Positions 49,547 to 60,944 of a stretch of 64,000 nt of DNA are shown one piece after another. Numbering within the stretch: the first letter of the stretch is position 1; every line of letters begins with the position of its first letter. The position numbers and the translations under genes were made by a program. This stretch comes from Chrysaora quinquecirrha (Eukaryota > Cnidaria > Scyphozoa > Semaeostomeae > Pelagiidae), in NCBI GenBank assembly GCA_014526335.1, contig JACTAT010000027.1, positions 1,129,285-1,193,284 of the forward strand, written 5' to 3'. A model generated the notes under the pieces. That model saw only the letters and a list, made by a program, of their open reading frames with translations. It did not search any database and was not told the origin of the DNA.

Positions 49547-49850
49547 GTTCTGTGAAGACAGAAAGAGTTCGTTTTCTCACTTGAACTCTTCAATTAATTA
49601 TATTGATCGTCCCGCTGTATCAGACCGACCAGCTGATTGGTGTTTAAAACACAATGCCAATTCAGCTTCTCTTTCCGATAGGTGAATTTCGAGCCGCATA
49701 TGGGTATAAATTCCGCCTTAGTTCATTGTTTCCGTCTGTTTCTGACGTTCATACTCTGAGGAGTGTCAGACGGAAAAAGCTTTTAAATATGCCAGAAAAT
49801 GTTTCAGCCTTTCAGCTGTTTATTGCAATTACCAAACAAAAAGTGCAGTG
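49547..49850. mobile_element. Foldback MITE (family of 9960)
   Basis: gaagacagaaagagttcgtt, caattcagcttctctttccg, tctgacgttcatactctgag and gtgtcagacggaaaaagc as in the 9960 copy. Inserted in the satellite. Confidence 0.65.
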
Positions 49851-50230
49851 TGATTGTTTTAAAATCCAAACTCTAATATCAAATATTAATATGCTTTTTT
49901 CAATTGAAACAATCTATGAATGTCATTTAGGGGTTCCCGTGAACTTGAGAACATGCGAAATGTATCCGGGCAACAAGGGAACATAGCCAACATTTAAAGG
50001 GAACAAGGGGACATCCGGAAACAAGGGACATTTGGTAAAATCCTCCCTACCAATTCGATGAAGAAAATGATCCTACAAAACTCCAGGGAACAAGGAGATT
50101 TTCTCAAGGGAACAGGGAATGTGTAAATACCCTAAACGACCCTCATCTATGGTTTTTAATAAGCGCAAATGTTTGCTAAGTAATTATAAATAAAGAATAA
50201 CATTATGATAGGTTATTCACTTCATGTCTG

Positions 50231-50535
50231 CTAGTACGCACGATAAAAGTAAAAGTCTTTGTGCTTGCCATCACTGTCGAAAATCAAGGGATCACTAATT
50301 ATGATACACAAAGAAACCTGATTGTTCTGCTGGTTATCTGGTCTATATGCAAGTGCTTGGCAATTATGTAAATTGGAGCATTTCGCAACACAGTCTTCAA
50401 AGGTCACTCCGTTCAACGTGGCAAGGACGGACGTGCTTCTGAAGGTTGGTTTGTGTTCATTGCTGTCAATGTAGAACATCTGGAAGACATCTGAACTGTC
50501 TTTTATCATGTTCTGATTTCTTTGTTGTTTTGGAA
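50231..50535 (-). CDS. Gene A last exon: PAN/apple-like domain
   Basis: Acceptor cattttgttag, stop at 50231, incoming phase 1. It encodes about 100 residues: DSSDVFQMFYIDSNEHK, TLNGVTFEDCVAKCSNLHNC, QALAYRPD and SLCIIISDPL. The C-x3-C-x5-C spacing followed by A-x-x-Y and a later C is the PAN/apple pattern, a protein- or carbohydrate-binding fold. It ends DFYFYRAY. Confidence 0.75.
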
Positions 50536-53500
50536 CTAACAAAATGAAATAGAAAACTTGGTCGCATCATTGAAGCCGCGGCTACACGTGCGACACTTTG
50601 CATGAAATGGCGACAGGACACGTTTCGCCGCCACCGTAAAAACTAAGGCCCCGTTTACACTGTAGCGGATCACTTTTTGATCCGCTACAAAAAGTGTATC
50701 GGATAAGGCTTCCGTTTACACATGAAAAGTGATCCGATACAATTTTTGTACACCTATCCGTACACATTTTGTACCTGCTAGGAAAGAGGATCAATCTTGT
50801 ACCTGTTCGGATCAAAAAGTGATCCGCCACAGTATAAACGCTTCTATCCGATACACTTTTTGATGCTGATTCGCAAAGAGGCCATTTTATATTCACATCG
50901 AGGCTAAATTTTCCCGCACAAAATTTATCTGGTTGCTTGTTGAGTCGTGGAGTTACAAACATCATTCTTGAGAAATGATTTTGACAATGAAAAATATAAT
51001 GTACGTTTTTATCATTCTCCTTCTTGGATTTATTTGGATTTTACTGTCTCCAAGTCTATGGTCAATGCCAGCAGCAGCTTTACTTGTCTTGGATTCAAGG
51101 TACTCGAAGCAAGAGAGATAGGCCTATCTCCTCTTTCGTCCATGTAAAGGCTTTTTCTTCTTCAGCATTGTTATTCGTATAACTTTAAGGTTTTTTATTT
51201 GCTTTTGCCATTATCTTTTGTTATTTTTATCTCCTGCCAAATCACAATCGTTACTTTCTGGCGCCAAAAACGTTAGGCCTTATTGTTTTTGTAGGATAAG
51301 ATGTAAAACTGCGCATGCTTGATTTGGCGAACGAAAACTGATCCGGTACAGTGTAAACGGAAGGGCAAAGAGAACATGTTTTCATACTGGGAACACTTTT
51401 TGTAGCGGATCAAAAAGTGATCCGATACAGTGTAAACGGGGCCTAAAAGCCGCCCCGTGTAGCCAGGGATAGACTTCAAAAAAATTGTTCTGGGACCTGA
51501 GAAAACACAGCCGCAGAAATTTAGCTTGTCGCCAACAATATCGCAGCGTGTAGCCGGTTTTTAACACTGGCGACGCAACATATTGCATTGTTTTCGCGCC
51601 CTTTCCTCGATATTTTCTACGACCTATTCTTCTTACGGGGCAAGTTAATTGTCGCTGATCTTCTGTTGCAGTATTTATGCCGCAGTGTGTAGCCACATCA
51701 GGATTTCTCAGAACAGAAAAGTTTGTCGAGTCGCAAGAAGAGTTGAAAAATCGAACGTGTAGCCGAGGCTTAAATCTAACCTGATTGGTGGCTGGAGCTC
51801 TGTTACATGCAGTCACAGTATCAAACACCCATGCGCGAAAAAAGCATTCTGTTTAGCGTGAAAATGATAGCAGGTTGAAAGCGTAAGCATTACCTACAAC
51901 TGACTTTTAAAATCATACATTTTCTTTACATTTTCTTTTAAAATCATACAGCCTATAATAACTGTTTCCCAGTGCAATACAAGAAAATTTCAACCCCAAA
52001 CCGTTTACGGAGGCTAAGGGTGATATATTCGGTATTGCCCAAAGGAAACAGGTATTGTAGGGTTTATTACCCTGTTGACAGGGCATTGTCATGACCCCTA
52101 ATGATTATAACTCGTACCGTGTTTGAAGTCATTACAACGAATACTTTGAGATATGGGTTACTTTTCAAGACCTGACTATATTATTTCAGAGTCATCGAAA
52201 TCGGTTAAATACGTTTCCTTATTAGCGAAAAGCATTTCAAAAATAGGGTGCTGAACGGTGCTAAAATTGATCCCCCAAATTTTAAATATTGGTATAAATT
52301 GGTAAAAAACGAAATGGTTTTCAATACATGGGTTCACAAATTTTCCAAACTTAGCGGTAGACATTGGTGGGTTTGGAACTTTATCTAGTATGTCGAACCA
52401 TGCAGTAATCCTCCCTGGGGTTTATAGACACCTTGTTTATATGACCGTTCATATTTAATGAAGATATGATAACGGACAAACCTTGAGTTGCTGTTGGCGT
52501 TGCTGCAGAGCTTGTCGTGGTTACTGAAAGAAAGATTGAAATGTGAACACGAAGATCAAGGTACAACATAATTTGAAAGAAACGCTGAAGACATAATGAA
52601 AGTATGACCAAATGTATAAGAAGTCAAATCACATCACTCAGGTTATACTAAGGTCTTGTTCACATGATGATACAATCGTACAGGATTCGTGTTGCCTTTG
52701 ATGCCAGACAACCTTTTCGTTCACACGACTCCGATTGAATCGGATATGCTTCGCACTGGTACCGATTTTGCGGACTCAGATTACTATGCCCAGGTGATAC
52801 TGAGGGCCAGTTCACATGATGATACAATCGTACCGGATTCATATTGCCTTTGATGCCTAAACCGCTTCGTTCACACGACTCCGATTGAATCGGATATGCT
52901 TCGTACTGGTACTTCTTTTGCGTACTCAAATCACTATGCCCAGGTGATACTAAGACCCTGTTCACATGATGATACAATCGGACAGGATTGATATTGCCTT
53001 CGATGCCAGATAACCGCTTCGTTCACACGACTCCGATTGAATCGGACATGCTTCGTACTGGTACTTCTTTTGCGTACTCAAATCACTATGCCCAGGTGAT
53101 ACTAAGACCCTGTTCACATGATGATACAATCGGACAGGATTCATATTGCCTTTGATGCAAGATAACCGCTTCGTTCACACGACTCCGATTAAAACGGGTA
53201 TGCTTCGTACCGGTACTTCTTTTGCGTACTCAAATCACTATGCCCAGGTGATACTTAGGTCTTGTTCACATGATGATATAATCGGACAGGATTGATATTG
53301 CCTTTGATGCCAGATAACCACTTCGTTCACACGACACCGATTAAATCGGATATGCTTCGCACTGGCACTTGCTTTTGCCAACTAAAACCTCTCCGCTCAG
53401 GCGATACTAAGGCCCTGTTCACATGATGATACAATCGTACCGGATTCATATTGCCTTTGATGCCAGATAACCGCTTCGTTCACACGACACCAATTAAATC

Positions 53501-56500
53501 GGATATGCTTCGTAATGGTACTGCTTTTGCGGACTCAAATCACTCTGCACAGACACTCCGCTCAGATGTTGAGAATCGTACGAACAGGGCCAAAGTAATT
53601 TAATCATGCCATGCAAAAGTTAGATTGTTAATCAAGAATTACAATTCATAAAAATAATAGGCCTAATGACGGTATGATAAAGATTTATATGAGGGCACAT
53701 ACATAACTTAAGGATGGACGGGATGTGCCATCCTGATTTTATTAACCCATCAATTTAATGTAGACACAGACACTACGTTATGAGTAATAAGAATGGAATG
53801 TGAGAGTAAAAAGGCTTTCGTTTTCTTATTATTGCTTGAAAATATACTACGAACACCTACGCGATTTTTACTACGCGAGTTGTCTTCAATTTATGTAATC
53901 ATCTATCGGGTTTTGGTTAATTAAACCAATGTTTAGGGCATTTCAGGGCCAAAGCCCAACCCATATGGGCACTACAAACCCGTACCCAAATTATATTAAG
54001 TATCCCCTCCGGGCAATAAAGTATATTAACTGCTAACAAACATATGATATGTAATGGAGCTGTTGAAGAGAAATGAGATTTCTAAGTGTGATATACCTGG
54101 CGATAGAGACGAACATTTCAGCAAATAAACTCTGTCTCCATTCTGGGATATACAATAGCCAGTATGCGACAGCTCATAGGTCGCCAATGAAGGTTTATGG
54201 ACAAACGTTGCACCAAAACATTCTGCAAACAATAATCATAATAAAATAACTTTTATAGAATAATGAAAACACCATATGGTCATTTTAACACTCGCCACTA
54301 ATTAACTTTTACTATAGAAGCTGCTCACTTCCAAACAGGGTCGAAGACAAGCAACTTGGGTAGCTAAGAACCCCCTAAATTATATGTAAAAGTACTATAT
54401 CCTCAAATTGCCCCGCCTCCACAAATAAGTCCTTCTCTCAAATTTGCCCCAATTCTAGAGCAAGGAATTGTTGATAAGCCCCCACCCGAATACATAAGTC
54501 CCAACACCTGACTTGTTAATTAAGGCCATTTGAGTCCGCATTGCTACTTTATCGGGTGATGACAGAAAAATGCATTCTTTTAGTCGATGGTAAATCACAT
54601 ATCAAGAAGTAATTTTGTAAGTCCCCCCTCGAATAAGCACCCCCCTCTAAAATAATAAAGAATAAATAAGCACCCAAGGGGGCTTAGGGGAGGATTTACT
54701 AAAATTAATTAATTTTTTCTAGTAGGTCTACATTAGCTATATTTTTGCTAGAAATTGTCATAACCAGCTTCTACCGCAGGCAGGCAAAAATTTTAATTGC
54801 AATGATAATAGGTTATATAGGGAACCAAAAAAATGAGAAAAAATGGTAGTCTCAATTTGGAATTAAATATAAATATATATTTTAAGGAAAACACATTTAA
54901 TAACTACTTACTGACCTGGAGCAAAAGTAAGACTGCGCTGGTGTAATCCACTCAAGGTTTTGGGAAATGGCTGCTGAGGGATTATGCATCCTTTACTGTC
55001 GGACCAAAGCTCACCATTTGTGTAGAGTTTGACATCGCCATTTTGAAGAGAAAGGGCGGGGAAGCCATCTTTGTTGACAAGAAATTTGCTGTGAAGCTGA
55101 ACCTGGCTAGTAGCGACTAAAAAAAAATTAAGTAAGATAAAAGCAGATAAAGGTATCAATCGAAAATACAGGGACTTCAAAGATTAAGAATACTTGGGTG
55201 CTAAAATTGCTATTTTCCAGGTAACTTTCCCCAAGAACGGATGGAGAAGCCTTTAAAGTTAAAGGCACCAAAATCTTGTAACCTGTTGGAAATTGAATTG
55301 GATTCCTGCAACGTGGTTAGAGGTGGGGGTCACGAATTAAAGGTTGAGTCCTGCTGGTATAGCTATAGCTTTTTAGCTTTATAGCTTAAGGAGCCACACC
55401 CTCTTTTATGACGTCACTTGGGAGCCGACTAGTTCATTTTTTTAGAATTCACCACTGGTTAGTACTGTCACGAACAAAGTCTAGAGTAAAACACAAAGAT
55501 TGCATGTGAACTAGTAACATGTAACTTAACTAGTTTAACTAGTAAAACTTTGCAGAAGTGAATACGTGAAACATTTAAGTAGTAAATAAAAAAAACTATT
55601 ATGTCTAGAATGCTAAGTCTCATGGGCTTATCGCAGAACACAATGAACTTTATATTGTAAACAAGGTTGAAAGCAACTGATTGGTCAATTTTGAATTAAC
55701 CATTCTCAATTTGGTGTGCTCTTCAAGTTTTTGGCGGATTTGCTACATGCAACCAAGACGGGATAAAATGAACATTATTAAAATTATCAGTGCCGCATTT
55801 AGTTACAATAATGTTATCTTATCTTTTGCAAAGGATTTTTTGATCTATTTAAGGTATTATCTCATGCACAATTAAATTTCTAACATTATTATGGGTGTTT
55901 TTGCTTCCGATGTCTAACTGCTCTTCGACAGGGCTAAATGTGAAATTTTATCATATCAACAAAGCACCAAGTTCCACCTGTCTATAAATAATCTTTTTAA
56001 TAGGCTTTTGTTTGTTTTTGCTCTAGGAAAAAAACCAGAATGACACAAATTAACACTTTTTAGATATGAAATATTTTCGGATAATAACAGCCCCTTTTAA
56101 TGTGGTAGACATGAAAATTTTGACTTCTTGCTAAATAATTTTCTCCCCCGGCCCAATTCAATTATTGCCCATTGATATGGATGCTATGTAGCCAAGATAA
56201 GCTTGAGAAAATAAATGAAAGAGCTTTGCGACTAGCGTGCTCTGATTACACGTCCTCGTACGAAACTTTACTTGCAAGATTTAGAGAAACTACTGTCCAT
56301 GTCCAATCCATTAGACTTCTAGCGTATGAAGTCTACGAAACTCTTAACAATATTAACCCAGCATTTATGAAAAGCTATTTTTCACCAAAGCAAGTAGATC
56401 ACAACCTCCGTAAAAGAAATATCCTTGAAATTCCGAAAGTCAGGACTACAAGCTATGGAATCAAATCACTAAGTTTCCAAGGACCAAAAATTTGGAACGC

Positions 56501-59500
56501 CCTTCCGGATAAAATAAAATCAGCTCGAAACCCAGGGAAGTTTAAAAACTTGCTAAAAACGTGGTTTCTTAGTAACAAATGCGCTTGCTCCTTTTGCAAC
56601 AAATAATGACCTAATGCAATCTCTGGAGTTGCTTCATGTTAGTGTAAATTAGTGTCACATCACTATTGTCAAAACTAACATTAAATAAATCTCTATTACT
56701 ATTATTACTATTACTGTAAAAATTACATTACCTTCAACATCGCGTTTCCCCTCCCGCCCTTTGGGCTCCATGATTCGTAAAGACGTGCGCAACTCGTTAG
56801 CGTCACAAGGGTGATCTAATGATTCTACGCCAGTATCAATACCCTTTTCTTTAATAAGCAATGGGACTTTTATCCAGCCCTCAAAGTTGCTTAACATTTT
56901 TGTACCTAACAACCACCCCTCATTTCGTGGGTCAAAATCGTCAACTGTTAGGCCTACAACACGACGTTTGGGAGACAGTAAGTGGAAAAACGTTAGCTAT
57001 TAACGAACTTTAACAAGCAAACGAACAGTTTCTTAACAACAAGAAAGAGTATAAGCTTGGTTGTTTCACTTCTTAGTTGCTTACAGTAATTCAATCGAGC
57101 CCTCAAGTTGCTTAATGTTAAGGTCAGTTCAGCCCTAGTTGCTTATTGAGCGGTTGCTTATAAAAAAAATGTATCTGTTCTGTACAGCATCTATAAAGCA
57201 GCTTCTTTAGACTTCTTAGCGACATAGAGGGGTAATATGTCCCGCCTTTTTTGTGATAGAAATCTTTCTCAAGCGTGCGGGTCTCCTTCACAGGCAGGAG
57301 GTGCCATAGAAAATCCAAGAGAAGCATACTACTTACTAGTTGAGTTTTCTTTCGACGTAGGGCAAGTACCTAAAAAATAAATTTTGTCAAACATGAGGAC
57401 AATAATGTTTTACTATATTGTTGAGTAATTTTTGAGTGGTACAAAGCTTCAAAATTGCGATGAACTGCGGAAACATTTTCGGGCATACTTTAAAACTTTT
57501 TTCGTCTGAACAGACCGAAATAGTAAACATAATCTATACCCAGATGCGGCTCGAAATGCACCAATCAGAAAGAGAAGCCAAAATTAGCATTGTGTTTTTA
57601 ACACCAATCAGCTTTGTGATTCAGCGGGATGAGTAATTGAGTCCTAGTCCTAGTAAGAAAACGAACACCTTCTATCTAAACAAAACAGGCGTTTTGGCTT
57701 TGATGTGGACAGATTCCAGAACACTGGGATGAAACAAGAATCTAGCTCTGCCGATTATTTGTTTTCGAATAACGATTGACCTCCACACTTGCAGAATAAA
57801 TTGGAAGAAAATCAAATTATTGCACTTTTTGATTGAATGAGGACATTATGACGTCAAGTTCTATTTTTAGAACTGAAATTACCTTTTCTAGGATATTTTG
57901 AGGGCCCTTCATTTGTGTGCCAAGTTTCATTTAGCTAGTGGTTACTGTTTTGGAGATACAGAGGGGAGGCTTTGTAGTAGCTATTAGTGAGTCAAAAAAG
58001 CCCATTATGTACAGGGTTAGTTAATGCTGCCTTGAGAAAGGAACGCGTTAATTAATGGAAAGATCTCTGCAGGTAAAGCTATGTACTTGACTTCTTATAT
58101 TAGATATATAAGATATATTAGATATATTAAATATTTGGTTATTTTCTGTAACTATCTTTTTAATTTAAAAAAGCTCACCATTTAAGTACCATCTTTCGTC
58201 GATGTGAATAACCCCTGACATGAGTCTTAAAATCGAGCTTGCTACGTCGCCAAGATAGAAAGCTGGACTCTGTAGTTGCATTTCTCGCCGAGACGTTAAG
58301 TTGAATGATGAACAGCCTGAAGGAGTACAATGAAGAAATATATTCAGACTTGTAGACCGGATCTACAATCACTTACAAAATTGTTGGACCATTTTACCTG
58401 TTTTCCTCGATTATTCCCCCTCCCCCCCATGTCAATGTTGAATTGTGTATAAAATTACCTATATAGTCAAGCATCTTCAGCACAGACAGTGACATCAGAC
58501 TCAACATTGAAAAGGGGAGGGGGTGCAAAAAATAGAGTTTCTTTACAGGGGTTCAACAGTTTGCGGAAGCCAAATCTGGGCGACAAAACATCAAATAAAA
58601 AAGAAACTAATTAGCTCTTTTGACATCGCATTTCTAAACACTGAAGTGAATGAATTGCGTTTTAATGGATGTACCCGGCCTGGATACCCGTCGATGGTCA
58701 TATAAATTGTATGATACGCATGCATCAAATGTTTTCTTGAGCAATTTCAATTTTTTCATATCAAATGTCTGTATTATAGTCATGGCACTACACATAATAC
58801 AGTTAAAATCAAAGAATCATTCAGAACTTTTGGTACTACAATTGAATCAAAGAGGTCTAAAAATAAGGAACTGTTGGAACTAGACCTGGAGCTTGGTTCT
58901 TTATAGATTAAAAAGCGTGCTCCGATCTACAAATTCTGACAATACACTCCTTTTTTATAAGAACCAGGAAATTTTGATTGAGGCTGGCTGTTCTTAAGTT
59001 TTTGCCTTTTTTGAGCCTGAAATGTTCTTAATCTGTTCTTAATTCCTTGGTTACTGAGACATCTGGATTTTGTCAGTGAATGTCTTTAGTGGTAATACGG
59101 TTGTGTAAAAATGGAGCATGCTTGTCCAGTTCACTGTTTGCTTGCTTTTTACGTTGTCTGACTGTCGTACTTTCATATTTAGCTGATATTCTCAGGGCTT
59201 ATGAAAAGGCCCAGCCTCAGCTTTTTCTTATTTTGTTCTTAAAATCTGGGCAAAATCTAGGCTCGTGTTCTTATAAAATTGTTCTTATAAAAAAAGAGTG
59301 TAATTTGTCGATTCTCGGCGTCAGTCTACAAAATGCGGTCAGATCTTGAAAACTTGAAATATGCGATTAATATTAAGGCTTTGTGATTGCTTGATGAGAT
59401 CTTCGTTGTAAGAAAACATTCAGATTATCATTGTAAGAAAACAAGATGTTTACCTGAAGCAACAGACACCCGTTCCATATAAGCACTGTCTTGATATCGT

Positions 59501-60944
59501 TTGAAACACATACCGTCACCTTCGTTTATCTGGTTGTTTTTGAACGTGATCTGGTTCGTCTTACTGCAACAGTCAACCACCACTGTCTGTAGCTCCGTAT
59601 ACGAAGATGCCCAGCGACTTTTCAAGCAAACTCTCCCACTGTCAGTACCGTCATCATACTCGATGTATGGGTAAGCTGTAAAAGTAATTGATACATAACA
59701 GCTACATGCATTTTAATAAGGAAGTTCGGCTCAGGCTCAGCACTGAAAATCCCTAAACTAACAGCCAAATTTTAGTAGCTGGCTGCTAAAAGACCGATAG
59801 CGATTCCTTAACTTTTATGCTTGCTTCTTTAAAATAAATGTAGGAACAAGGAAATAAATGGGGCATAAAGGTGTCAGAAGACAACTAGAAATAAATAAAA
59901 ATTGAAAGCCACTGAATGAGGGAATCCTCTCCGCGTGAAGTGACATTGATTGCAATCGTTTTGATGAGATAGTGCAGCAGATTGTATTCCTAATTCACGA
60001 GCATATCGACGAAAAAGAGATAAAAGGAATACGTGACAGTAAATGTCAAAAACATCTGCAGAACCTCAGGAAACAAGATGCAAGTAACTCACAAAATGGA
60101 AAATACTTGATTAAATGCCTCCTAGAGCAGATAAATTGGGACTTTCATCCTTACTTTCACTTTAATTCTTGTTAGACGTGAATTTGAAGTCAATTTTGCT
60201 TCGACAACTCTCCTGAAACGACCGCTATTCGGATTATTGCACGTGAAGTGGGTTCCCCCCACTCAACACGTCTACCATTTTCCAGAAAAATTTTGCGCCG
60301 ACCCAGACCTCTTTGAAATGGTCTCTTCAGTTCCATTTAATTCCGACCACCTATTAAATTCACAAACTAGGCTTTTCCTTATCTCTCTCAAGTCTCAGAC
60401 CCCGTTTACGCGAGAGAAACTGACTGGATCAGTTCCGTACTGATTCAGAAATACTTGACTACCGTATTCTTTGTGTTCATGCATGCGTTACCACACTCCT
60501 TGCTACAAAGCTGCTTGAAATTTCTACTTTTCATCACAGCAGCATCTTCTGGGATGCTAAAGCAGAAAATTCGAATACTCTTCGAAAAATGATGTGTTCT
60601 TGTAGACTTTCTATCATATTTCGCATCCGTACCACTTGGTATCCGATCGCTGGCTATATGTCAGAACAGATCCAGAACTGGCTCTAAACAGAGCAAGAAA
60701 AGTATGGATCCCAGAGATTCCGCGTAAACGGAAGGCGTTTTTAGCCAAAATTGGCTCTGGATCTTACAAGAGCCGATCCAGGTTTCTTCTTGTAAATGTG
60801 GTCTCACTTTCTTCTTTGCTATCCCTGAGAGAAAGAAACTTTGTCAACACAAAATCACTGGTACCTAGATAGTTTAGAAAAAGACTTACTCTGGGCTTGT
60901 ACAGCGATTGCTTGCAGACATATCAGAACAGCAATGACTTGTGC
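50231..60944 (-). CDS. Gene A: secreted paralogue of the gene B N-terminus with PAN-like end
   Basis: Eight exons (60890-60944, 59454-59675, 58179-58316, 57337-57369, 54916-55116, 54097-54222, 52482-52523, 50231-50535) join in consistent phase to about 374 residues plus an unfound Met exon. Order: signal peptide, modules 1-4 with the 33-nt microexon, one Ser/Thr linker, PAN/apple-like C-terminus, stop. There is no membrane segment after the signal peptide, so it is probably secreted. Exon lengths match gene B pairwise (55/55, 222/216, 138/135, 33/33, 201/201, 126/126, 42/42), which shows tandem duplication. It could be a ligand, decoy or partner of the gene B receptor (inference). Confidence 0.75.
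50570..51775. mobile_element. MITE with AAGCCGCGGCTACACG ends, split by another MITE
   Basis: Left end gaagccgcggctacacg and right end cgtgtagccgaggctt are inverted. The Harbinger-like element at 50647-51443 sits within. Its right half is alignable with 62520-62760. Confidence 0.7.
50647..51443. mobile_element. Harbinger-like MITE with TAA duplication, nested
   Basis: Ends ggccccgtttacactgtagc and gtgtaaacggggcc plus further inverted gcggatcactttttgatc motifs. Flanked by TAA (50644-50646, 51444-51446). 797 bp, no transposase. Confidence 0.86.
51776..52481. other. Intron, no gene seen
   Basis: Intron of gene A between the Ser/Thr and PAN-like exons; nothing supported. Confidence 0.4.
52482..52523 (-). 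CDS. Gene A exon: Ser/Thr-rich linker
   Basis: A 42-nt, phase 1-1 exon (acceptor cttctttcag-like tctttcag, donor gtttgtcc) encoding VTTTSSAATPTATQG. Orthologous to the triplicated exon of gene B. Confidence 0.78.
52649..53595. repeat. Array of six ~155-bp units bounded by MITE-like ends
   Basis: Each unit has taaggccctgttcacatgat, gatacaatcg(t/g)acaggatt, catattgcctttgatgcca, cgttcacacgactccgattg and cggatatgcttcgtactg. The first unit opens with ggtcttgttcacatgatg and the last closes with gaatcgtacgaacagggcc, which are inverted ends. So this looks like one MITE whose interior was amplified in tandem. Intronic in gene A. Confidence 0.88.
53596..54096. other. Intron, no gene seen
   Basis: An end fragment of the GGGGGTACTTC family is visible near 53940-54015 (aacccatatgggcac, aagtatcccctccggg). 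Confidence 0.4.
54097..54222 (-). CDS. Gene A exon: N-terminal module 4
   Basis: A 126-nt, phase 1-1 exon (acceptor ttgtttgcag, donor gtatatca) encoding ECFGATFVHKPSLATYELS then HTGYCISQNGDRVYLLKCSS. Same length and splice sites as 33746. Confidence 0.83.
54395..54680. repeat. Repeat related to 24440
   Basis: Contains cacaaataagtccttctctc, aataagcacccccctc and related words. Boundaries uncertain. Confidence 0.4.
54916..55116 (-). CDS. Gene A exon: N-terminal module 3
   Basis: A 201-nt, phase 1-1 exon (acceptor attttttttag, donor gtcagtaa) encoding ATSQVQLHSKFLVNKDGFPA, GDVKLYTNGELWSDSKGC and LSGLHQRSLTFAP. Highly similar to 35614. Confidence 0.86.
55117..56160. other. Intron, no gene seen
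   Basis: No supported feature before the LINE fragment. Confidence 0.4.
56165..56720 (+). pseudogene. 5'-truncated LINE 3' end
   Basis: An open frame to 56606 encodes LEKINERALRLACSDYTSSY, RLLAYEVYETLNNINPAFMK and GPKIWNALPDKIKSARN. This is the conserved region following the reverse transcriptase in many animal non-LTR retrotransposons. After the stop there is a short 3' UTR and a (TTACTA)n-like tail at 56690-56717. Opposite strand to gene A, in its intron; the frame is intact but lacks the catalytic part. Confidence 0.85.
56721..57336. other. Intron with degraded MITE ends
   Basis: ctttaataagcaatgg near 56845 and gttgcttataaaaaaaatgt near 57155 look like eroded ends of the CACTTTTTTTAATAAGCAA family. 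Confidence 0.4.
57337..57369 (-). CDS. Gene A 33-nt microexon
   Basis: Acceptor ttattttttag, donor gtaagtag, phase 1-1, encoding GTCPTSKENST. Counterpart of 37354 in gene B. Confidence 0.82.
57450..57690. repeat. Foldback MITE copy (family of 9960)
   Basis: gcgatgaactgcggaaacat, cttttttcgtctgaac, aatgcaccaatcagaaagag and the 3' gaaaacgaacaccttctatc as in 9960 and 31248. Confidence 0.6.
57700..58178. other. Intron, no gene seen
   Basis: Short atatattagatat repeats near 58100 only. Confidence 0.4.
58179..58316 (-). CDS. Gene A exon: N-terminal module 2
   Basis: A 138-nt, phase 1-1 exon (acceptor ctccttcag, donor gtgagctt) encoding GCSSFNLTSRREMQLQSPA, FYLGDVASSILRLMSG and DERWYLNG. Counterpart of 37617. 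Confidence 0.84.
58317..58944. other. Intron, no gene seen
   Basis: Nothing supported; small plus-strand frames here have no family features. Confidence 0.4.
58945..59300. mobile_element. MITE with CACTCCTTTTTTATAAGAAC ends
   Basis: Inverted ends cactccttttttataagaac and gttcttataaaaaaagagtg flanked by TA on both sides. 356 bp, non-coding. Same superfamily as 7840. Confidence 0.82.
59454..59675 (-). CDS. Gene A exon: N-terminal module 1
   Basis: A 222-nt, phase 1-1 exon (acceptor acttttacag, donor gtaaacat) encoding YPYIEYDDGTDSGRVCLK, ELQTVVVDCCSKTNQITFK, GMCFKRYQDSAYMERVSVA. Four cysteines. Two codons longer than its gene B counterpart at 38926. Confidence 0.86.
59925..60330. repeat. Foldback element copy (family of 46555)
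   Basis: gagggaatcctctccgcgtg at left; caagtaactcacaaaatgg, ctcctagagcagataaattg; and at right cacgtctaccattttccag, ttttgcgccgacccagacc. Confidence 0.6.
60398..60803. mobile_element. MITE with GACCCCGTTTAC ends
   Basis: Left gaccccgtttacgcgagaga and right tcttcttgtaaatgtggtc are inverted, extended by ctgactggatc/gatccaggtt. Flanking TCA on both sides. Related remnant at 16170-16385. Confidence 0.65.
60890..60944 (-). CDS. Gene A signal-peptide exon
   Basis: A 55-nt exon (phase 0 in, 1 out; acceptor cttactttttcacag, donor gtaagtct) encoding AQVIAVLICLQAIAVQAQ, the hydrophobic core and Ala-x-Ala end of a signal peptide. In-frame stops lie upstream in the intron, so the Met is in an earlier exon, at or above ~61 kb, not identified. 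Confidence 0.77.

Larger units (their letters stand above)
47230..50180. repeat. Satellite array of ~185-bp units, interrupted by three elements
   Basis: Recurrent order: aaaatccaacctctaa, attaaattttaatatg, aagctatcattttaaat, aaacgcaaatgtttag, ttgttttcaggctttt, attaaacgattat, gtgcagtgtgattgtt. About ten copies. The pair at 48160-48480 is nearly identical (recent). The array is broken by elements at 47739, 48579 and 49547. It lies just 3' of gene A. Confidence 0.88.
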
